Positions 36,656-39,239 of a DNA stretch of 39,239 nucleotides are shown here, one piece after another. The translations under genes and the position numbers were made by a program. The number at the start of each line of letters is the position of its first letter. Position 1 is the stretch's first letter. The DNA is taken from NCBI RefSeq assembly GCF_030378065.1, contig NZ_JAUCGJ010000043.1, positions 1-39,239 on the forward strand, written 5' to 3'. This DNA comes from Candidatus Venteria ishoeyi. GTDB taxonomy: Bacteria; Pseudomonadota; Gammaproteobacteria; Beggiatoales; Beggiatoaceae. The notes beneath the pieces were generated by a model, which was not told where the DNA came from, ran no database searches, and saw nothing but the letters and a program-made list of their open reading frames with translations.

Positions 36656-36789
36656 GCACGAAGGGAGTCTAAAAAATCATGGAAACTCTTACATTATCAC
36701 AGTCACAGCAGATGATCAGGTATCGCTGTATAACAACTAGGGTAATCGCATCAAATTTACTGCATAGTCAATATCTTATAGAGATAGTC

Positions 36790-38181
36790 TTGGGGTGCTG
36801 ATTTTTATTGATGTTGTATTTTTGGTAAACTTCCTTCATCAACGTAAAAATTACAAGGGAGTAAATTCATGGCTAAAATTGTAGCACGTAAAGGAAATAA
36901 GCTGACCATGCAAGTTACAGTGGAACTCACTGGCAGTCTGATGGATATGGAAGATATCATCCTGGATGCTTGCAATGATATGGGTTGCCTAGCTACCGAG
37001 GAAGCCCTGCAAAAGTTTGATGCGGATGGTAGTCCAATCATGGTCGGCAATACAAAAATGACAAGCAAAGGTAAAAATAGCCAAACCTACCAGACACCTT
37101 ACGGCAGTGTTTTGCTAAAAAGGTACACTTACCAAACATCAAAAGGTGGTGAGATTTACTGTCCCTTGGAAGAGAAAGCACGGATAATTCGGGGAGCAAC
37201 ACCTAAGTTTGCAAAGCAAATATCACACAAATATTCCAATATGAATGCTCCAGCAGTGCGTAATGATTTGATGGAAAACCACCACAGAACAGTAGCGCAT
37301 TCCTACTTGCAAGATGTCAGTGAATATGTGGGAACTATTGCTCAGGCCAAAGAAGAAGTCTGGGAATATGACATACCTGAACTGGATGAAGCGGTCAGTT
37401 CAATTGCTGTGAGTTTAGATGGTGCACACATCCTGATGCGGGAAGAAGGTTACAGGGAAGCCATGGTAGGCAATATATCTCTGTACGGAGTTGCAGGGGA
37501 GCGTCTGCACACAGTATACATTGGTGAAGCACCTGAATATGGCAAAGGAACCTTCTTTCAACGTTTGGAAAATGAAATTGCTAAAACAAAGAGGCAATAT
37601 CCCAGCGCGCTTTATTTAGGTATAGCCGATGGTGCAAAAAACAACTGGCCTTTTCTAGAAAAACATACCGACAGACAGTTACTGGATTTTTTCCATGTTA
37701 CGGAATATCTCGCCAAAGTCGCTTATGCTGCTTATCCAGGAAAAACTGACAAGCCCAAGCGAAAAATTTGGTTGCATGAACACTGCACCCAGCTCAAGCA
37801 CGAATCGGATTCAGCCGAAAAAATTATAGTTGAGATGGAAAAGTTATCCAAAAAAAGGAGTCTGACAAAAAAAATAAAAGAAGATTTGTCAGCAGCACTC
37901 ACCTATTTCAAAAATCACAGCCACATGATGGATTATGCTGCACAGCTTGTCCAGAACCTACCTATCGGTTCAGGTGTAACTGAAGCCGCCTGTAAAACTC
38001 TGGTTAAACAACGTCTTTGTTGCTCAGGAATGCGTTGGAAAAATACCGGTGCTAAAATCATCTTATCTTTACGAGCATTAGTTCAATCAAAAGGAAGATG
38101 GAAGCAGTTTTGGGAACGCATTAACCAATATGGAGCAAGAATTTGCCTTAATGCTACATCTTAATGAATCAACACCCCCAA
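36790..38181 (+). mobile_element. ISKra4-family insertion sequence
   Basis: ~1.39 kb. The left end TTGGGGTGCTGAT (36790-36802) and the right end (38168-38181), which reads TTGGGGGTGTTGAT on the other strand, form imperfect terminal inverted repeats (one indel, one mismatch). It carries a single transposase gene. I see no convincing target duplication. The right end stops 21 bp from the stop codon of the membrane-protein gene. Confidence 0.7.
36869..38164 (+). CDS. ISKra4-family transposase
   Basis: 431 residues, full length for the family. Conserved stretches include an acidic SLDGAHILMREEG and LYLGIADGAKNNWPFLEKH, giving two Asp of the DDE active site. FFHVTEYLAKVAY follows, then the C-terminal GSGVTEAACKTLVKQRL with the expected Glu and the CSGMRWKNTGA box. 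AAGGGAG precedes the ATG. The intact frame and recognisable ends suggest a recent or active insertion. Confidence 0.85.
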   Translation: MAKIVARKGNKLTMQVTVELTGSLMDMEDIILDACNDMGCLATEEALQKFDADGSPIMVGNTKMTSKGKNSQTYQTPYGSVLLKRYTYQTSKGGEIYCPLEEKARIIRGATPKFAKQISHKYSNMNAPAVRNDLMENHHRTVAHSYLQDVSEYVGTIAQAKEEVWEYDIPELDEAVSSIAVSLDGAHILMREEGYREAMVGNISLYGVAGERLHTVYIGEAPEYGKGTFFQRLENEIAKTKRQYPSALYLGIADGAKNNWPFLEKHTDRQLLDFFHVTEYLAKVAYAAYPGKTDKPKRKIWLHEHCTQLKHESDSAEKIIVEMEKLSKKRSLTKKIKEDLSAALTYFKNHSHMMDYAAQLVQNLPIGSGVTEAACKTLVKQRLCCSGMRWKNTGAKIILSLRALVQSKGRWKQFWERINQYGARICLNATS

Positions 38182-38202
38182 AAGATGTGGGTAATCGTGT
38201 AA

Positions 38203-39239
38203 TTATAGGCTATTTTTTATGTGTTCACCTGTGGGTAATGAGAAGTTACCTTTATTGATCCAATCAAGTTTAAAACCTTCTTCTAAATAAATGGTTAACA
38301 TATCAGAAATTGAAAACCCATTTTCACCTTGATAAATTACCCTTAATTTCATAGGCTTGCTGGAAACTGCAAAAACTATATTACCTTTTTGATTAATTTC
38401 AATTTGTTGGTTGTCTAGTTCAACAATATATTTACCTTCTTGCCAAGGTCCAAAATCCCAATATAATATAGAATTTTCATAAGTTATTTTGATGTGAATA
38501 TTTTTATTAAAAATACAGTTTTTTAAATCAGGATATATAGATGTAATCTTTCCATCTATATATTTTACAAACTTATGTTCTTTATTTGTTGATACCAATG
38601 ATGCAAAACAATAATTTTTTGAAAAAAATGTATTGCCATTATTATTGTATAGCCCACGTAATTTTTTATAACTTCCCAAGCAGTGAGTATCAGAGGTTAC
38701 TAAGAACCTTTGCTCGTCTTTATTCAAAAGCATAAATTGCCCTTCAGCTTTTATTTTTTCATGATATGACCACCATTGTAAATATAAGGGCTTGGAAGAA
38801 TAAAACCCAGTCATTAAGATAGTTATCCCTAGTAAAATAATTAATATTTTTCTTTGCCAAAGAAATGTAAAATATAATCCAGCAATAATAAAAATATATA
38901 ATGATAATGTAATAAGTAATAAATATCTGTATGTTAAAATATTAATTACAGGAATTATTGGTGCAAAAACACATAGCCCACAAATAATTATAGTAATTAT
39001 TTGTGGGCTTTGTTTTTTAATTAAGGTAAATAAAATAAATATAGATAATAATGTAATAATAAAAAAGTGAATATTATTCCACTGCATTATTATTTGATAT
39101 TTTTCAGAAAAATTATTGATGTTGGCTAATATTATATTATAATATTCATTATTATTTGCATGATTAGAATAGCCACGAAATAAATGCTCTCCTTGCATAT
39201 ACCAACGCCAGACTATATAAATAAAAAAGCTAAATATAT
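38203..39239 (-). CDS. C-terminal part of an AT-rich membrane protein, unrecognised (runs off the window)
   Basis: The frame is open to the right edge without a stop: codons before the ATG at 39198 continue as FFIYIVWRWY. The 5' end is therefore probably outside the window. About four hydrophobic segments (roughly residues 45-60, 66-87, 90-112 and 116-133 counted from that ATG) are followed by a ~190-residue soluble, probably extracytoplasmic domain. The architecture resembles glycosyltransferase-like or polysaccharide-assembly membrane proteins, but I see no catalytic motif and do not assign a function. It is very AT-rich compared with the dsr genes. The stop is TAA at 38203-38205, next to the ISKra4 element. 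Confidence 0.7.
   Translation of the reverse strand, partial: IFSFFIYIVWRWYMQGEHLFRGYSNHANNNEYYNIILANINNFSEKYQIIMQWNNIHFFIITLLSIFILFTLIKKQSPQIITIIICGLCVFAPIIPVINILTYRYLLLITLSLYIFIIAGLYFTFLWQRKILIILLGITILMTGFYSSKPLYLQWWSYHEKIKAEGQFMLLNKDEQRFLVTSDTHCLGSYKKLRGLYNNNGNTFFSKNYCFASLVSTNKEHKFVKYIDGKITSIYPDLKNCIFNKNIHIKITYENSILYWDFGPWQEGKYIVELDNQQIEINQKGNIVFAVSSKPMKLRVIYQGENGFSISDMLTIYLEEGFKLDWINKGNFSLPTGEHIKNSL

Noticed and set aside
36429-36740. 103-codon open frame downstream of dsrP
   Set aside because: No ribosome site and no recognisable domain, and it spans the hairpin run; treated as non-coding.

Overview
The window is a chromosomal segment of a gammaproteobacterial sulfur oxidiser. The main evidence is a nearly complete reverse (oxidative) dissimilatory sulfite reductase operon, dsrABEFHCMKLJOP. 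It includes dsrEFH and dsrL, which are typical of sulfur-oxidising rather than sulfate-reducing bacteria. A gammaproteobacterial tRNA-Tyr/Gly/Thr-tuf-tRNA-Trp-secE-nusG-rplKAJL-rpoB-rpoC block lies upstream. The abundance of insertion sequences and palindromic repeats and the modest GC content would suit a Beggiatoa/Thiothrix-like relative (Thiotrichales). That placement is inference; no rRNA is present to confirm it.

Layout: (1) 39-2399, an AT-rich gene for an OpgB-like membrane phosphoglycerol transferase. (2) 2400-6166, a repeat and mobile-element zone: a dispersed ~115-bp repeat, an IS110/IS1111-type element, and a 638-bp duplication carrying two REP-associated tyrosine transposase (RAYT) genes. 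The first RAYT stops exactly at the catalytic-tyrosine codon. (3) 6167-22496, tRNA genes, tuf, secE, nusG, four ribosomal protein genes, rpoB and rpoC. The normally inseparable rpoB and rpoC are split here by a two-gene cassette: an SMC/ABC-like AAA ATPase and a TOPRIM-like partner resembling DUF4276/RloB/AbiL proteins. (4) 22621-23949, rlmD. (5) 23950-24990, about 1 kb without genes, filled by an array of composite palindromes and ending in the likely dsr promoter region. (6) 24991-36066, the dsr operon, closed by a strong terminator. (7) 36067-36868, a gene-free stretch with an inverted copy of the repeat seen at 2569, a gene remnant and a run of hairpins. (8) An ISKra4-type element, then the AT-rich 3' part of a membrane-protein gene running off the right edge.

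How the genes work together: region 3 supplies translation elongation (tRNAs, EF-Tu, L11, L1, L10, L7/L12), protein export (SecE), transcription (NusG, beta and beta' subunits), and the adjoining rlmD modifies 23S rRNA. In the dsr operon, DsrEFH and DsrC relay sulfur as protein persulfides. DsrAB oxidises the sulfane sulfur to sulfite, DsrL links DsrAB to NAD(P), and the DsrMKJOP membrane complex exchanges electrons with the quinone pool and periplasmic haems.

The most unusual feature is the ATPase/TOPRIM cassette between rpoB and rpoC. An imperfect palindromic element precedes it, and related elements end rplL and rpoC. The cassette looks like an anti-phage or nuclease module using the RNA polymerase operon for expression, but its function is inferred from motifs only.
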